Position numbers and translations under genes: made by a program | In this document: positions 1 to 8,792 of the stretch, piece by piece | How the letters are laid out: the number at the start of each line of letters is the position of its first letter | How positions within the stretch are numbered: the first letter of the stretch is position 1 | Source of the DNA: Pseudoclavibacter sp. AY1F1 | GTDB taxonomy: Bacteria > Actinomycetota > Actinomycetes > Actinomycetales > Microbacteriaceae | DNA length: 64,000 bases | Assembly (NCBI RefSeq): GCF_002931075.1 | Contig: NZ_PSTQ01000015.1 | Coordinates: 1-64,000, forward strand | Direction: 5' to 3' | The notes under the pieces: generated by a model | Told to the model about the DNA's origin: nothing | Databases searched by the model: none | Seen by the model: the letters and a program-made list of their open reading frames with translations, nothing else

Positions 1-177
1 CGCCGGGTCGTTGGGATCAAGCCCCAACACCTTCAGCGGCTCACCGTCGTAGAAGTCGTCCATGACCACAGCCTGGACCGGACCACCGACAAACCACGCA
101 CCAGCACCCGCACGCGAACAAAAGTGCAGATCAAACGGCGTGTCTCGCACACCCAACGCGGCCCCTGGCCGGCCCAT
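1..177 (-). CDS. Partial hypothetical protein running off the left edge
   Basis: An open frame on the minus strand starts at an ATG at 177 and stays open to base 1 (59 residues). It includes the stretches FDLHFCSRAGAGAWFVGG and VVMDDFYDGEPLKVLGLDPN. I do not recognise the family. A TACCAT hexamer ends exactly 6 nt before the ATG, the same arrangement seen before many genes in this window, which suggests a leaderless promoter and supports reality. It would be divergent from the reductase at 221. Third codon positions are less GC-rich than in the neighbours, so confidence is modest. Confidence 0.4.
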   Translation of the reverse strand, partial: MGRPGAALGVRDTPFDLHFCSRAGAGAWFVGGPVQAVVMDDFYDGEPLKVLGLDPNDPA

Positions 178-220
178 TCGACGATGGTACGTTCGAACCC
201 ACGAACAAGGAGGTTCGCTC

Positions 221-784
221 ATGCGCAAGGTCACCTATTCGCTCGCCCTCACGCTCGACGGCTACATCAAGGATGAGGACGGCAGCTTCGACTGGGGCGA
301 CCCGAGCGAGGAAGTGTTCCGAATGGCGACCGACGAAGTCCGCGGCGCAGACGTGCACCTCATGGGGCGGCGCCTCTACGAGACGATGGTGTATTGGGAG
401 CCGGGCGCCGAAGAAGAGCACTGGAGTGAGCTCGAGCTGGAGTTCGCCGGGCTCTGGCGGGCTCTTCCGAAGGTCGTCTTCTCACATACGATCTCGGAGG
501 TCGTGGGCACTACCCGACTCGCCGGGGCCAGCCTCGCCGACGAGATCGCGCTCCTCAAGGACGAATCCGGCGACGGCACGATCGCGATAGGCGGCGCCGA
601 GCTGGCCCATCAGGTGGCGGATCTCGACCTGATCGACGAGTACCTGCTTCGCATCTGCCCCGTGCTCGTCGGCGGCGGCACTCCATTCTTCTCCCGGAAC
701 AGCCGCCGAACCAAGCTCAAGCTGCTCGACTCCCGCACGTTCGAGTCTGGGGTCGTGCATCTCCGCTACGGCGTCATCCGGTAG
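221..784 (+). CDS. RibD C-terminal/DHFR-like reductase
   Basis: A 187-residue protein of the dihydrofolate-reductase-fold family (RibD_C). It opens with MRKVTYSLALTLDGYI, the usual first strand and 'S..G' turn of these small NADPH-dependent reductases, and later has the nucleotide-binding GGAELAHQ and the closing FESGVVHLRYGVIR strand. The substrate is unknown; family members act on pterin- or pyrimidine-like compounds or only look like DHFR. The frame is open further upstream, but a strong AAGGAGG at 207-213 fixes the start at 221. It points towards the flavin monooxygenase at 804-1847. A second paralogue lies at 1942. Confidence 0.85.
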   Translation: MRKVTYSLALTLDGYIKDEDGSFDWGDPSEEVFRMATDEVRGADVHLMGRRLYETMVYWEPGAEEEHWSELELEFAGLWRALPKVVFSHTISEVVGTTRLAGASLADEIALLKDESGDGTIAIGGAELAHQVADLDLIDEYLLRICPVLVGGGTPFFSRNSRRTKLKLLDSRTFESGVVHLRYGVIR

Positions 785-803
785 CCGAGCCAAGCGGCGA
801 CTG

Positions 804-1847
804 CTATGCCTCCCGCGACCACCCGATCGCCGGCGCCACGTGCTCGGCGATGGTCGCGAGCATCCGGGTGTTGTAGGCAACGCCGAGCTGATTGGGGACG
901 GTGAGCAGCAGCGTGTCGGCAGACTGGACGGCCGCGTCGGCCGCGAGTTCCTCCGCGATGCGGTCGGGCGCGCCCTGGTACGTGCGCCCGAACCTGGAGC
1001 GCATGCCATCCAGCATCCCGACCTGGTCGCCCTCGCTTCCGCCCCGCCCGCCGAAGTAGGTGACGTCCTCGTCGGTCGTGATGGGGATGACGCTTCGACT
1101 CACTGACACACGCGGCTCGCGCGTGTGTCCGGCCGCAGCCCAGGCGTCTCGGAAGCCCTGAATCTGTTCAGCCTGCAGCTCATCGAATGGCACTCCGGTA
1201 TCTTCCGTGAGCAGCGTGGAGCTCATGAGGTTCATACCCTGCTCGGCCACCCAGACCGCGCTGGCCCGACTCCCGGAACCCCACCAGATACGGTCATCGA
1301 GACCCGGAGACTGCGGCTGGATGGGCAGCGGCGCGGTCGAACCCGTCATCTGCGGGTTGCCGGCGACGAGTCCTGCACCATTGATGGCCGCCCGGAACAG
1401 TTCCGTCTTGGCGCGCGCCAGTTCGTCGTCCGTTTTGCCCTCCGGAGGGGTGAATCCGAACGCGTGAGCGCCGTCCTGGGCTGGCTCGGGCGACCCCCGG
1501 CTCAGGCCGAGCTGCAGTCGCCCCTCACCGCCGGAGTGCGCGCTGATGAGGTCAGCCGAGGCCGCCTCCTCCGCCATGTACAGCGGGTTCTCGTAGCGCA
1601 TGTCGATGACGCCTGTGCCGATCTCGATGCGGCTCGTCCGAGCCCCGACAGCGGCCAGCAGCGGGAACGGGGCGGCGAGTTGCCGCGCGAAGTGGTGGAC
1701 CCGGTAGTAGGCGCCGTCGATGCCGAGCTCCTCCGCAGCGACCGCCAGTTCGATCGACTGCACAAGCGCATCACCCCCGGTTCGTGTGCCCGACTGCGGG
1801 GACGGGTGCCAGTGACCAAACGAGAGGAAGCCGATTTTCTTGCGCAT
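804..1847 (-). CDS. LLM-class flavin-dependent oxidoreductase (luciferase-like)
   Basis: A bacterial-luciferase-like monooxygenase of about 347 residues. It begins MRKKIGFLSFGHW (TIM-barrel strand 1) and contains the typical LAVAAEELGIDGAYYRVHHF helix and the segments IEIGTGVIDMRYENPLYMAEEAA and GRLQLGLSRGSP, which bind reduced FMN in this family. The substrate cannot be told from sequence. The frame is open upstream; I prefer the ATG at 1847, with an ATG at 1856 as an alternative, because the extra upstream residues look non-coding and neither start has a good Shine-Dalgarno. It sits convergently between two RibD_C-like reductases that could provide related redox chemistry, but no shared operon is visible. 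Confidence 0.85.
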   Translation of the reverse strand: MRKKIGFLSFGHWHPSPQSGTRTGGDALVQSIELAVAAEELGIDGAYYRVHHFARQLAAPFPLLAAVGARTSRIEIGTGVIDMRYENPLYMAEEAASADLISAHSGGEGRLQLGLSRGSPEPAQDGAHAFGFTPPEGKTDDELARAKTELFRAAINGAGLVAGNPQMTGSTAPLPIQPQSPGLDDRIWWGSGSRASAVWVAEQGMNLMSSTLLTEDTGVPFDELQAEQIQGFRDAWAAAGHTREPRVSVSRSVIPITTDEDVTYFGGRGGSEGDQVGMLDGMRSRFGRTYQGAPDRIAEELAADAAVQSADTLLLTVPNQLGVAYNTRMLATIAEHVAPAIGWSREA

Positions 1848-1941
1848 GCTCGGCATAGCGTTTGGGATGCGCCTCGCATTCCCAGACCGATCGCGTGTCG
1901 CCTTCACCCGCTTTGTCGGTCGTCGGAGTTAGCGTGCTCGC

Positions 1942-2505
1942 ATGACTCACGTGATCTACAACACCGCCACCACGCTCTCCGGGTACATCGCCGACGCCGA
2001 CAACTCACTCGACTGGCTGTTCGTTGTCGACCAGCCGGAAGACAACAGCTTTGGCGAGTTCCTCGAGGGCATCGGCGCCCTCGTGATGGGCGCAACGACG
2101 TACGAGTGGGTCTACGCCCACGAGGGCCTCGGCGAGCATCCGGAGAAGTGGCATGCCTCGTACGCCGACCGCCCCACCTTCGTCTTCACGACAAGAGACC
2201 TGCCCGTCCCCGACGGTCTCAACATCACATTGGTTCGGGGTCCTGTCGACGACCACTTCGGCGATGTGGCCGCTGCCGCAGGCACGGGCAGCGTATGGGT
2301 CGTTGGCGGCGGCGACCTCGCAGGGCAGTTCTACGATGCTGGGCGACTCAACGAGATCCGACTATCGATCGCGCCGGTCACCCTTGAGTCAGGGGCTCCG
2401 GTGCTTCCGAGGCGCATCGAGGCGGATGCACTCCACCTGACCTCGGCGCACGCTGAGGGACAGTTCGTGGAAGCGCACTACGAGGTTCGCTACCCGCGAC
2501 TCTGA
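1942..2505 (+). CDS. RibD C-terminal/DHFR-like reductase (second copy)
   Basis: A 187-residue RibD_C/dihydrofolate-reductase-like protein, paralogous in fold to the one at 221. It begins MTHVIYNTATTLSGYIAD and has LVMGATTYEWV and a WVVGGGDLAGQFYDAGRLNEI nucleotide-binding segment. Translation probably starts at the first base of the transcript: TAGCGT at 1930-1935 is followed by 6 nt and the ATG at 1942. The 3' end overlaps by 16 nt with the convergent ABC permease gene (stop at 2490). The physiological substrate is unknown. Confidence 0.85.
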   Translation: MTHVIYNTATTLSGYIADADNSLDWLFVVDQPEDNSFGEFLEGIGALVMGATTYEWVYAHEGLGEHPEKWHASYADRPTFVFTTRDLPVPDGLNITLVRGPVDDHFGDVAAAAGTGSVWVVGGGDLAGQFYDAGRLNEIRLSIAPVTLESGAPVLPRRIEADALHLTSAHAEGQFVEAHYEVRYPRL

Positions 2506-3956
2506 CGGAGGCGGAACCGCGTCGCGAGGGCAAGCGAGAGGGCCCCCGCGACGAACGCCGCAAAAGAGAGGACAGGAAGCCCAGCAGTCCAGAGCAACGT
2601 GGTCCCGGCGCCGAGCGCCGCCGCGATGAGCACCGAGTCGAACTGCCAGAAGAGGCGTGCCACTGCTGAGAGGTCGCCGATCTCACTCGGCATGGGCGTC
2701 AGGAGCAGCGGGGGCAGCGGCCCGCGTGCAGCCTCGAACGCGCGCACAGCGACCACACTGAGGCCACCGAGGAGCGGCGCGAAGCTTCCGCCCGAGATGA
2801 GCATCGTGGTGCCGATCACAGCAAGGACGACCGCCACGGGGAACGCTGCGTGCAGCAGGAACTCCTCCCCGACAGGCGCGCCGAAGATGGGTGGGCCGGC
2901 CGCCGCCTCGGCGGCATGCCTGAACCCTTCGGCGAAGGCCCCAAGGGAGGAATAGATGACAACGGATCCGAGGGCGGCCGTGACCGCGGCAAACGCGCCG
3001 AGGCCACCGGGGCCCACCACGAGACCGAGGAGCAGCGCCGCGCCAGCCAGCCCGGCGACCCCAAGCACCGTGCGCTGCGGCGTCCGCAGCGCCCCGACGG
3101 CGTCGCGCACGAGCATCGCAGCAGCGCGGGGGCCGCCGACAACCGCCGACAACCGACGCCCGACCGTCGGCGCCTCACGATACGGCGTTGTCGCTTCGGA
3201 GAGCTCGCCCGTGGCCACGGCCATCTGGGCCGCCTCGCGATGCCGCGCCTGGAGCAGCAGAACGTCACCTCGAAGGCGGTCGAGCAGCGCAGGAACACAC
3301 GCCAGCGCGAGGCCAGCGGCCCCCGTGAGGCAGAGCACACCAGCAGCTGACTCTGCAGCGAGACCAGCCAACGCGGCGCCGCCCGCGGGAGCGCCCACCG
3401 TCAGGCCTGCCCACGCCGAAGACATCCAGGCCCCGATGCCGATCGGCGAGAGAGCGAAGGCAACGACCAGGACCGCTGCGCCCCACGCCCTCGCGCTGCC
3501 GATCAGTTGCCCAACGAGAGCCCCGACAGTCCCGAGGCAGGCGAGCGCCGAAGCCGCGGTGACGAAGCTCAGCGCTCCAATCGGCGATGCGCCAGCACCA
3601 ACAACAAGCGCGCTCCCGACGAGCGCAGCGAGCCCCGCAGCCCCAGCCGACGCCGTCAGCAGGCTCCGCACGAACGGGCGACGGAGAGTCGCCCGCCTGG
3701 GGAGATGGTTCGAGCCGAGCGTCACGGTGGCGAACGGGGTGAGGAGCGCCGGCCCACGGACCGCGCCGGCAAGCAGGCTGAAAGGAACCACAGCGGCCGC
3801 GATCACCTGCAGCTGCCCCGCGAAGGCCCCCGACGAGAGCCACGCAAGCGAGGCGGGTTCCAGGAGAGCGAGGAAAAGCATCCGCACGAATGGTGCCACG
3901 GCAACGAGCCCGACGGCAGCAACCAGGTAGGCGCGATACGCGCCTTCACGCCGCAT
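2490..3956 (-). CDS. ABC exporter membrane subunit (permease-like)
   Basis: A 488-residue, very hydrophobic, Ala/Gly/Leu-rich protein with roughly ten to twelve predicted membrane spans and a short basic N-terminus (MRREGAYRAYL). It starts at 3956, overlapping the stop of the upstream ATPase gene by 11 nt, so the two are surely co-translated and form one transporter. I do not recognise a specific permease family. The topology and lack of a binding protein suggest an exporter of the ABC-2 general kind. The longer open frame to 4268 is only the antisense shadow of the ATPase gene. The cargo is unknown. Confidence 0.75.
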   Translation of the reverse strand: MRREGAYRAYLVAAVGLVAVAPFVRMLFLALLEPASLAWLSSGAFAGQLQVIAAAVVPFSLLAGAVRGPALLTPFATVTLGSNHLPRRATLRRPFVRSLLTASAGAAGLAALVGSALVVGAGASPIGALSFVTAASALACLGTVGALVGQLIGSARAWGAAVLVVAFALSPIGIGAWMSSAWAGLTVGAPAGGAALAGLAAESAAGVLCLTGAAGLALACVPALLDRLRGDVLLLQARHREAAQMAVATGELSEATTPYREAPTVGRRLSAVVGGPRAAAMLVRDAVGALRTPQRTVLGVAGLAGAALLLGLVVGPGGLGAFAAVTAALGSVVIYSSLGAFAEGFRHAAEAAAGPPIFGAPVGEEFLLHAAFPVAVVLAVIGTTMLISGGSFAPLLGGLSVVAVRAFEAARGPLPPLLLTPMPSEIGDLSAVARLFWQFDSVLIAAALGAGTTLLWTAGLPVLSFAAFVAGALSLALATRFRLRQSRG

Positions 3957-4665
3957 GCTGACTCCCCTCGCTGTCTTCCCGCTCGCCATCCCGCCCCTCG
4001 CCGCCCTGCTCCTCGCCGCCCTGCTCCTCGCCACCCTGAGCACCGAGTCGGAACTCCGACGCCTGCAGTGCGTCACGAAGCGCCCGGCTGTGCGTCGCGA
4101 TGACAACTGCCGCGCCGCGGTCGCGTTCCTCGCCGAGGACGCGAGCAAGCAGCTCGCGTCGGTCGGCGTCGAGGCGCTGCTCGGGCTCGTCGAGAACGAG
4201 GACGTCGAAGGGACGCGCGAGGACACTGGCCAGCGAGAGCATCTGAAACTGCCCAGAGGAGAGCTCATGCGGGAAGCGTCCCGTCAGCTCTTCCAAGCCA
4301 AGACGACGCAGCACCGCGTCTGCAACACTTTCGGCGTCACGCCGTCGTGCACCCCAGGATGCGGAGACTGCAGTCAGGTGCTCCCGCGCGGTCATGGTCA
4401 GCGAGAACGGCACCGAGCCGACCACCGCGGCAAGCCTCCGCCGGAAGGCTGGGCTTCGCTCATCCACGAGCTCCCCGCCGACGAGGATGCGCCCAGCCGT
4501 CGGCCTCACAACCCCAGCAATGGCCCGCAGCACGGTGGTCTTGCCGGAGCCATTTGCGCCCGTGAGGCACAGCACCGCCCCTCCGGCCACGACGAAGTCG
4601 ACGTTCGACAGCACCGGCGTGCCTCCGCGGCTGAACGAGGCATCTTCGACGAGGACGGCTGACAT
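3946..4665 (-). CDS. ABC transporter ATP-binding protein
   Basis: A 239-residue ABC ATPase with a complete set of motifs: Walker A GANGSGKTT, signature LSSGQ, Walker B VLVLDEP and the switch histidine in ATHS. It would power the membrane protein encoded immediately downstream. The start at 4665 (MSAVLVEDASF) is favoured over 4713 because GGAGG lies 8 nt upstream on the minus strand. The C-terminus ends in a low-complexity acidic tail with the unit GGEEQ repeated (about 3955-4050 in DNA), absent from typical family members. It may be a length-variable region. Confidence 0.9.
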   Translation of the reverse strand: MSAVLVEDASFSRGGTPVLSNVDFVVAGGAVLCLTGANGSGKTTVLRAIAGVVRPTAGRILVGGELVDERSPAFRRRLAAVVGSVPFSLTMTAREHLTAVSASWGARRRDAESVADAVLRRLGLEELTGRFPHELSSGQFQMLSLASVLARPFDVLVLDEPEQRLDADRRELLARVLGEERDRGAAVVIATHSRALRDALQASEFRLGAQGGEEQGGEEQGGEGRDGEREDSEGSQHAA

Positions 4666-4800
4666 GCGGCTATCCTCCCCGTCGGTGCCGCGACGAGCAA
4701 GTCGCACCTGCAAGGGCAGGCCACAGGCGGCCCTCGCCGGTCAGAGCTCGACCCAAGCTCACCCCTAGAGCTCGCCCCTGGTTCGGCCCAACGACTCTGG

Positions 4801-4832
4801 GCGAGGCTCGGCTCCGGCGAGGCTCGGCTCCG
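4801..4832. repeat. Perfect 16-bp tandem duplication
   Basis: GCGAGGCTCGGCTCCG occurs twice head to tail (4801-4816 and 4817-4832) in the short gap between the aminotransferase stop (4840) and the ABC operon start (4665). It could be a recent slippage event. No function is evident. Confidence 0.8.
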
Positions 4833-4839
4833 TCGGGGG

Positions 4840-6018
4840 TCAGCCGGCCAGCTCACGCACGAACGCGCCGAGTCTGCTCAGCCCATCGATGAGTTCGCTC
4901 CGGGACGCCGCGTAGGAGAGCCGCACGTGCGTCTCGCCGGTGTGAGAGCCGAAATCGCGCCCTGGCGTGAGGGCGACAAGCTTCTCCTCGAGGGCGCGAC
5001 GGCAGAACTCCCATGCAGAGAGCCCTGTGCCCGCCACGTCGAAGTACACGTAGAAGGCACCGTCTGGCACGACGGGCACCGGGAGGCCGATGGCTTCGAG
5101 CCGATCCAGCACGAGCGTGCGCCTGGCGGCGAGCTCGAGTCGGCGTTCTTCGCAGATCGCCAGAGACTCAGGAGTGAACGCTGCGAGCGCCGCTATCTGA
5201 GCTGGTGCCGAGGCCGAGAGGAAGTAGTTGGTCGCGAGCTTCTCCGCTGCCGGCACGAGCGCCTCCGGCAGCACGGCCCAGCCGAGTCGCCACCCGGTCA
5301 TCGCGAAGTACTTCGAGAAGCTGTTGATGACGATGGCGTCAGGGTCAACGCTCAGGACGCTCCGTGCGGGACTTCCGTCCGGCGCAGGATCGGAGAGATT
5401 GAGGTAAATCTCGTCGACGATGCGCCAGGCGCCACGAGCTCGGGCGAACTCGCACATCGCGGTCAACTCGTCGAACGGAACTGACGTGCCCGTCGGGTTC
5501 GATGGCGTGGCCACCATGAGCGCCGAGGTGTGCTCGGTCCACGCCTGTGCGACGCTGCCCGCGTCGATCTGGTAGCGCGATGCGACGGTTGTCGGCACGC
5601 TGACGACGCGACCGCCGAAGCTCTGCACGAGTTGACGGTTGCAGGGGTATGAAGGGTCGGCCATGATCACGTCGTCACCCGTGTCGGTCGTCGCTGCCAC
5701 CACGAGCAGCAGGGCCGCGGATGCGCCCGAGGTCACCACGATCCGAGCGGGATCGACATCGACTCCGTGACGAAGCCGGTAGAACCCGCTGATCGCTTCG
5801 CGGAGCGCCGGCAAGCCAAACGCGACCGTGTACGGGAGGGGCCGCCCGTCCATGGCATCGCGCATCGAAGCGCGCACAGCCGGGGGTGCGCCGAAGTCGG
5901 GCTCCCCCAGGGAGAGCTTCACGACTGGGTGCCCCGCAGCCTCGAGCTCGGCGGCTCGCTGCCCGAAGGCCATGGCATGGAACGGCTCGACGGTCTGGGC
6001 GCGGCGCGAGAGCTTCAT
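4840..6018 (-). CDS. Class I/II pyridoxal-phosphate aminotransferase
   Basis: A 392-residue fold-type I aminotransferase of the AspC/alanine-aminotransferase type. Visible landmarks are GEPDF (residues 38-42), the substrate-binding NPTG (174-177), DEIY (202-205), and SFSKYFAMTGWRLGW, with the PLP-binding lysine at about residue 236. The C-terminal carboxylate-binding arginine is in HVRLSYA. It would transfer an amino group between an amino acid and a 2-oxoacid in the cytosol; the exact substrate is open. The N-terminus MKLSRRAQTVEPFHAMAF matches the normal start of this group. It is divergent from the epimerase at 6113. Confidence 0.9.
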   Translation of the reverse strand: MKLSRRAQTVEPFHAMAFGQRAAELEAAGHPVVKLSLGEPDFGAPPAVRASMRDAMDGRPLPYTVAFGLPALREAISGFYRLRHGVDVDPARIVVTSGASAALLLVVAATTDTGDDVIMADPSYPCNRQLVQSFGGRVVSVPTTVASRYQIDAGSVAQAWTEHTSALMVATPSNPTGTSVPFDELTAMCEFARARGAWRIVDEIYLNLSDPAPDGSPARSVLSVDPDAIVINSFSKYFAMTGWRLGWAVLPEALVPAAEKLATNYFLSASAPAQIAALAAFTPESLAICEERRLELAARRTLVLDRLEAIGLPVPVVPDGAFYVYFDVAGTGLSAWEFCRRALEEKLVALTPGRDFGSHTGETHVRLSYAASRSELIDGLSRLGAFVRELAG

Positions 6019-6112
6019 GCGTCAAGGATGACAGGGGCAAGCGACATCGCGCTCCTATGCGCCGGGATCCCTGCCGGTACGCTGATCGGAACGGTACAGA
6101 GCTGGGGGCGAC

Positions 6113-7021
6113 ATGAGGGTACTTCTGACTGGTGCAACGGGGTTTGTCGGCGCGGCGGTGCACGAGCGTCTGCGATTGATGCCCGAAGTCTCGAGCATCC
6201 GCCTGCTGGTACGTGAGGACCGGCCCGCGGTGGCGGGCAGCGCAGGCGACTACTTCCGCGGGGATTTAACGGACGAACCCAGCCTCGCAGGCATTACCGC
6301 TGGAATGGATGTGGTTGTACACGCCGCCAGCTACGTTGGGGCAGACGAGGTAGTCGCCACCGCCGTGAACGATTTCGGCACGGCGGCCCTTGTCGGCGAG
6401 TGCCAGAGAACGGCTACGCGAATCGTGGACGTGAGCACAACTGCCATCTACGGGCCAGGACCGCACCGCCTCTCCCGGGAGGGTGAGCTCGCGGCGCATC
6501 CGGTGTCTGTGGCAAGTGCTTCGCGGAGTGCCGGCGAGTCGCGCACCTTGGGCGCCGGCGGCAAAGTGGTGAGGGCAGCCCTGACGTACGGCGCGGGAGA
6601 TCGCTGGTTCGTCCCGCTGGCGCTCGCCGGCGTGCGGACATCTCGTGGCTGGGTGGGCGGCGGCGGGGCACGGCTGTCGACGATCCACGTCTCCTCGCTC
6701 GCGGCACAGGTCGCCGCACTCGCGCTGAGATTCGACGAGATCGAGGAGTCCGTCTTCCACGCGGCCGACCCGGCCCCCGCGACCTTTCGAGAGATCATGA
6801 CGCACGTCGGTGACGCGCTCGGAGTCGCGCTCTCTGACCGGGACATCCCCGTCGATGACCCACTCCTGGCACACCTACCCCCGCAACTGCTCCAGCGCGC
6901 CTACGTTGACCACAGTTACAGCGGCGAGCTACTCAGCGCGCGGACGGGCGTGCAGGCCCAGGGTGGGGTCCGACTGACGCAGGCGGACTTGGATTGGTAC
7001 GCCACCACTTTGCAGGCCTGA
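6113..7021 (+). CDS. NAD-dependent epimerase/dehydratase, possible butyrolactone biosynthesis enzyme
   Basis: A 302-residue short-chain (extended SDR) protein with an N-terminal Rossmann motif GATGFVGAA and an active-site-like STTAIYGPG segment (YxxxK not intact: the expected lysine is not visible after the tyrosine, so catalysis may differ). Related epimerases sit next to AfsA-type synthases in other actinobacteria (for example the gblE-like gene of rhodococci, as I recall), where they are thought to finish the butyrolactone ring. Here it precedes an AfsA homologue at 7889 and a TetR receptor at 8793 on the same strand. A purine-rich GGGGGCGAC precedes the ATG. The link to butyrolactone synthesis is inference from context. 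Confidence 0.7.
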   Translation: MRVLLTGATGFVGAAVHERLRLMPEVSSIRLLVREDRPAVAGSAGDYFRGDLTDEPSLAGITAGMDVVVHAASYVGADEVVATAVNDFGTAALVGECQRTATRIVDVSTTAIYGPGPHRLSREGELAAHPVSVASASRSAGESRTLGAGGKVVRAALTYGAGDRWFVPLALAGVRTSRGWVGGGGARLSTIHVSSLAAQVAALALRFDEIEESVFHAADPAPATFREIMTHVGDALGVALSDRDIPVDDPLLAHLPPQLLQRAYVDHSYSGELLSARTGVQAQGGVRLTQADLDWYATTLQA

Positions 7022-7688
7022 CACGAAGGACGTCACCGCTGGGCCCCACCGCGACAACGGCTCGCACGCGAGGCATGACACCCGTGATCGTGTGCAGCCA
7101 CATTCCTGTCGGGACCGTTCGAAGAGGCGCGCAGCCGACCTGCTTCCTGGAGTCGCGGCGCTCACTGTCACGGCACTGATTGTCGTGGAACCGAATGTCA
7201 TGGCCCTCATCGTCACTGCGCGGAGCGCCACGGTCCTGATGGGGGCTTCCCTCGCGGACTGCACCCGGCGCGAAGATGTCGACGAGAAGCGCACGGTCGT
7301 CGCTCACGAACACCGCAGACTCCTCCTCGAGCCAGACGGCCCGCTTCGACCCGGCAAGTGGCCCCTCGACACGGATCTCGCCCGCTCCGTCCTTCGCGAT
7401 CACTATGGCGGCCCCCTGGAGCAGCATGGGCAGGTCGTCCAGCTCTTCGAGCGCTCGCTTCCCCTGCGCCAGCAGCAGAACCGCTGTGGCCGTCTCGCCG
7501 TCGAGGTGACTCAGGATGACGATGTCGAGGTACTTGGTGCGAATCTCGGTGAGTGCGCGCTCCCAGTGGCGGGCAAGGAGCCAGGGATTGCCCGAACGAT
7601 GGTTCGAGACGATACGCAGTCGACCGTCATCAAGTGCACGCAACACAGCGGGATGCACTGGCTTGTCCGGATGAACGAGCACTCCCAT
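6933..7688 (-). pseudogene. Truncated lasso-cyclase (asparagine-synthetase-like) N-terminal domain
   Basis: The first ~140 residues (7268-7688) resemble the N-terminal glutaminase-like domain of actinobacterial lasso-peptide cyclases: an opening VLVHPDKPVHP, then SGNPWLLARHW, a middle RALEELDDLPMLLQGAAIV, and IRVEGPLAGSKRAVWL, in the order and spacing of that family. The ATP-pyrophosphatase (Asn synthase) half that carries catalysis is missing; the remaining ~110 residues are Arg/Ser-rich and run antisense into the epimerase gene. The start at 7688 has GGGGGAG just upstream, so the fragment may still be translated. I infer a decayed biosynthetic gene; the family match is by eye. Confidence 0.5.
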
Positions 7689-7744
7689 GTCTCCCCCGTC
7701 GATTCACGACCACTGATGTTCAGCTGGCGCCTCCGGGCAAGCTA

Positions 7745-7766
7745 ACATACAGGACGCTCTGTTTGT
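7745..7766. promoter_or_regulatory. Candidate autoregulatory element (ARE) for the butyrolactone receptor
   Basis: A 22-bp imperfect palindrome reads ACATACAG, six bases, CTGTTTGT; 8 of 11 bases pair between arms. Length and ends (ACATAC ... GTTTGT) fit the operators bound by ArpA/ScbR-type receptors. It lies between the divergent ORF starting at 7688 and the AfsA gene starting at 7889, where a receptor could repress both. Confidence 0.6.
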
Positions 7767-7888
7767 GGCATTCGGGAGCGAAGCCCTCTTCACATCCGGC
7801 ACGACCTCGTCCAAGTCGTCTAGCCGGCGAGCGGCCTCTCCGATGAGCGCCGCGCATGTGTCCGAAGAGCGAATCCGAAGGGGCAATG

Positions 7889-8725
7889 ATGCGTGTAGGT
7901 CGAGAACTTGTGCATAAGGACAGCGAGGAGACGATGCTCGTCGCAACCCTGGAAGAGGTGCGGCCAGACAACTACCTCGCGCGGCTTCGTGCAGTTGGCG
8001 AGCCGATACTGGCACCGGAAGTCGGAGTCGGCGCGGCAAGCGGGCCTCGAGCGGTAACCTCGCCGACTCTGCTCGGTCTCGAGGTCACGCGCCAGCTCGG
8101 TCTGCTCATGGGTCACCGCGCAGGAGGAATCCCACTCGACTGGGCCTTCCTCCTCAACGAAATCAGCTTCCAGGGCTCAGACGCCTTTGCACTTGGAATC
8201 GCCACACGTGCCGCTGACATGTCCGCTGCCGTGCACATCAGCGATGCACGCGTGCACGCTGGGCGGTGCGATCAGATGACCGCCAACGCAGTGTTCGAGC
8301 TCGACGGCGAACTCGTAGCTACAGGCTCGGGTTCGTTCCGGTGCATCCCTCGACGCACTTACGAGGCCCTCCGTCGACAGCAGCTGAGGGCCCCTCGACG
8401 TGCTGACGCGACAACGGGCGGCGCGCTCAACGAGGTGTCCGTGATTGGCACCGACCTCCAGGCGAATCTCGGCTGGCCGTCGGCAAACCGTCTCATCTTC
8501 GATCATGACGTCGACCACGTGCCCGGCATGCTGTTCGCCCAGGCTGGCATCGAAGCGCATGAGCACCTCACCGGGGAGCCGCCCCATGACGTGTCGCTTG
8601 TGTGCCCGCGTTTCGCGGAGATCGGCGAGGTGGTGTCGATCAGCGCCAGACGCTTCGGGAAGCAGGTTGCGACCGCAGCCGCGCAGGCTGACGAGAGTGT
8701 CGCCGAAGTCAAGTGCGCTTCGTGA
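7889..8725 (+). CDS. AfsA-type gamma-butyrolactone synthase (A-factor biosynthesis hotdog protein)
   Basis: A 278-residue protein with two AfsA hotdog repeats. Repeat one starts RELVHKDSEETMLV and repeat two carries FDHDVDHVPGMLFAQAGIEA near residue 204, the diagnostic A-factor synthase motif (DHVPGM). AfsA condenses a beta-ketoacyl chain from ACP with dihydroxyacetone phosphate, the committed step to gamma-butyrolactone signals. The start at 7889 is chosen because GAAGGGG at 7877-7883 gives good spacing; ATG 7886 is possible. A candidate receptor operator lies 123 nt upstream, and the receptor gene follows 67 nt downstream. The signal structure cannot be deduced. Confidence 0.85.
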   Translation: MRVGRELVHKDSEETMLVATLEEVRPDNYLARLRAVGEPILAPEVGVGAASGPRAVTSPTLLGLEVTRQLGLLMGHRAGGIPLDWAFLLNEISFQGSDAFALGIATRAADMSAAVHISDARVHAGRCDQMTANAVFELDGELVATGSGSFRCIPRRTYEALRRQQLRAPRRADATTGGALNEVSVIGTDLQANLGWPSANRLIFDHDVDHVPGMLFAQAGIEAHEHLTGEPPHDVSLVCPRFAEIGEVVSISARRFGKQVATAAAQADESVAEVKCAS

Positions 8726-8792
8726 GGATGCACCGCCACTCGCCGCTCGGCTGCACGAGGAGCGGAGCTTATCGTCACTACACTCACTGGCT

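Noticed and set aside
1125-2387. 420-codon plus-strand frame crossing two genes
   Set aside because: Antisense to the flavin monooxygenase and out of frame with the second reductase; no motif.
6030-6112. Second ARE upstream of the epimerase gene
   Set aside because: Only a GGTAC direct repeat is present; no palindrome like that at 7745-7766.
7150-7265. Pentapeptide-like 15-bp periodicity in the tail of the cyclase-like ORF
   Set aside because: Units such as HDIRF/HDNQC/RDSER are too divergent and lack the A(D/N)LxX pattern; probably chance in decayed DNA.
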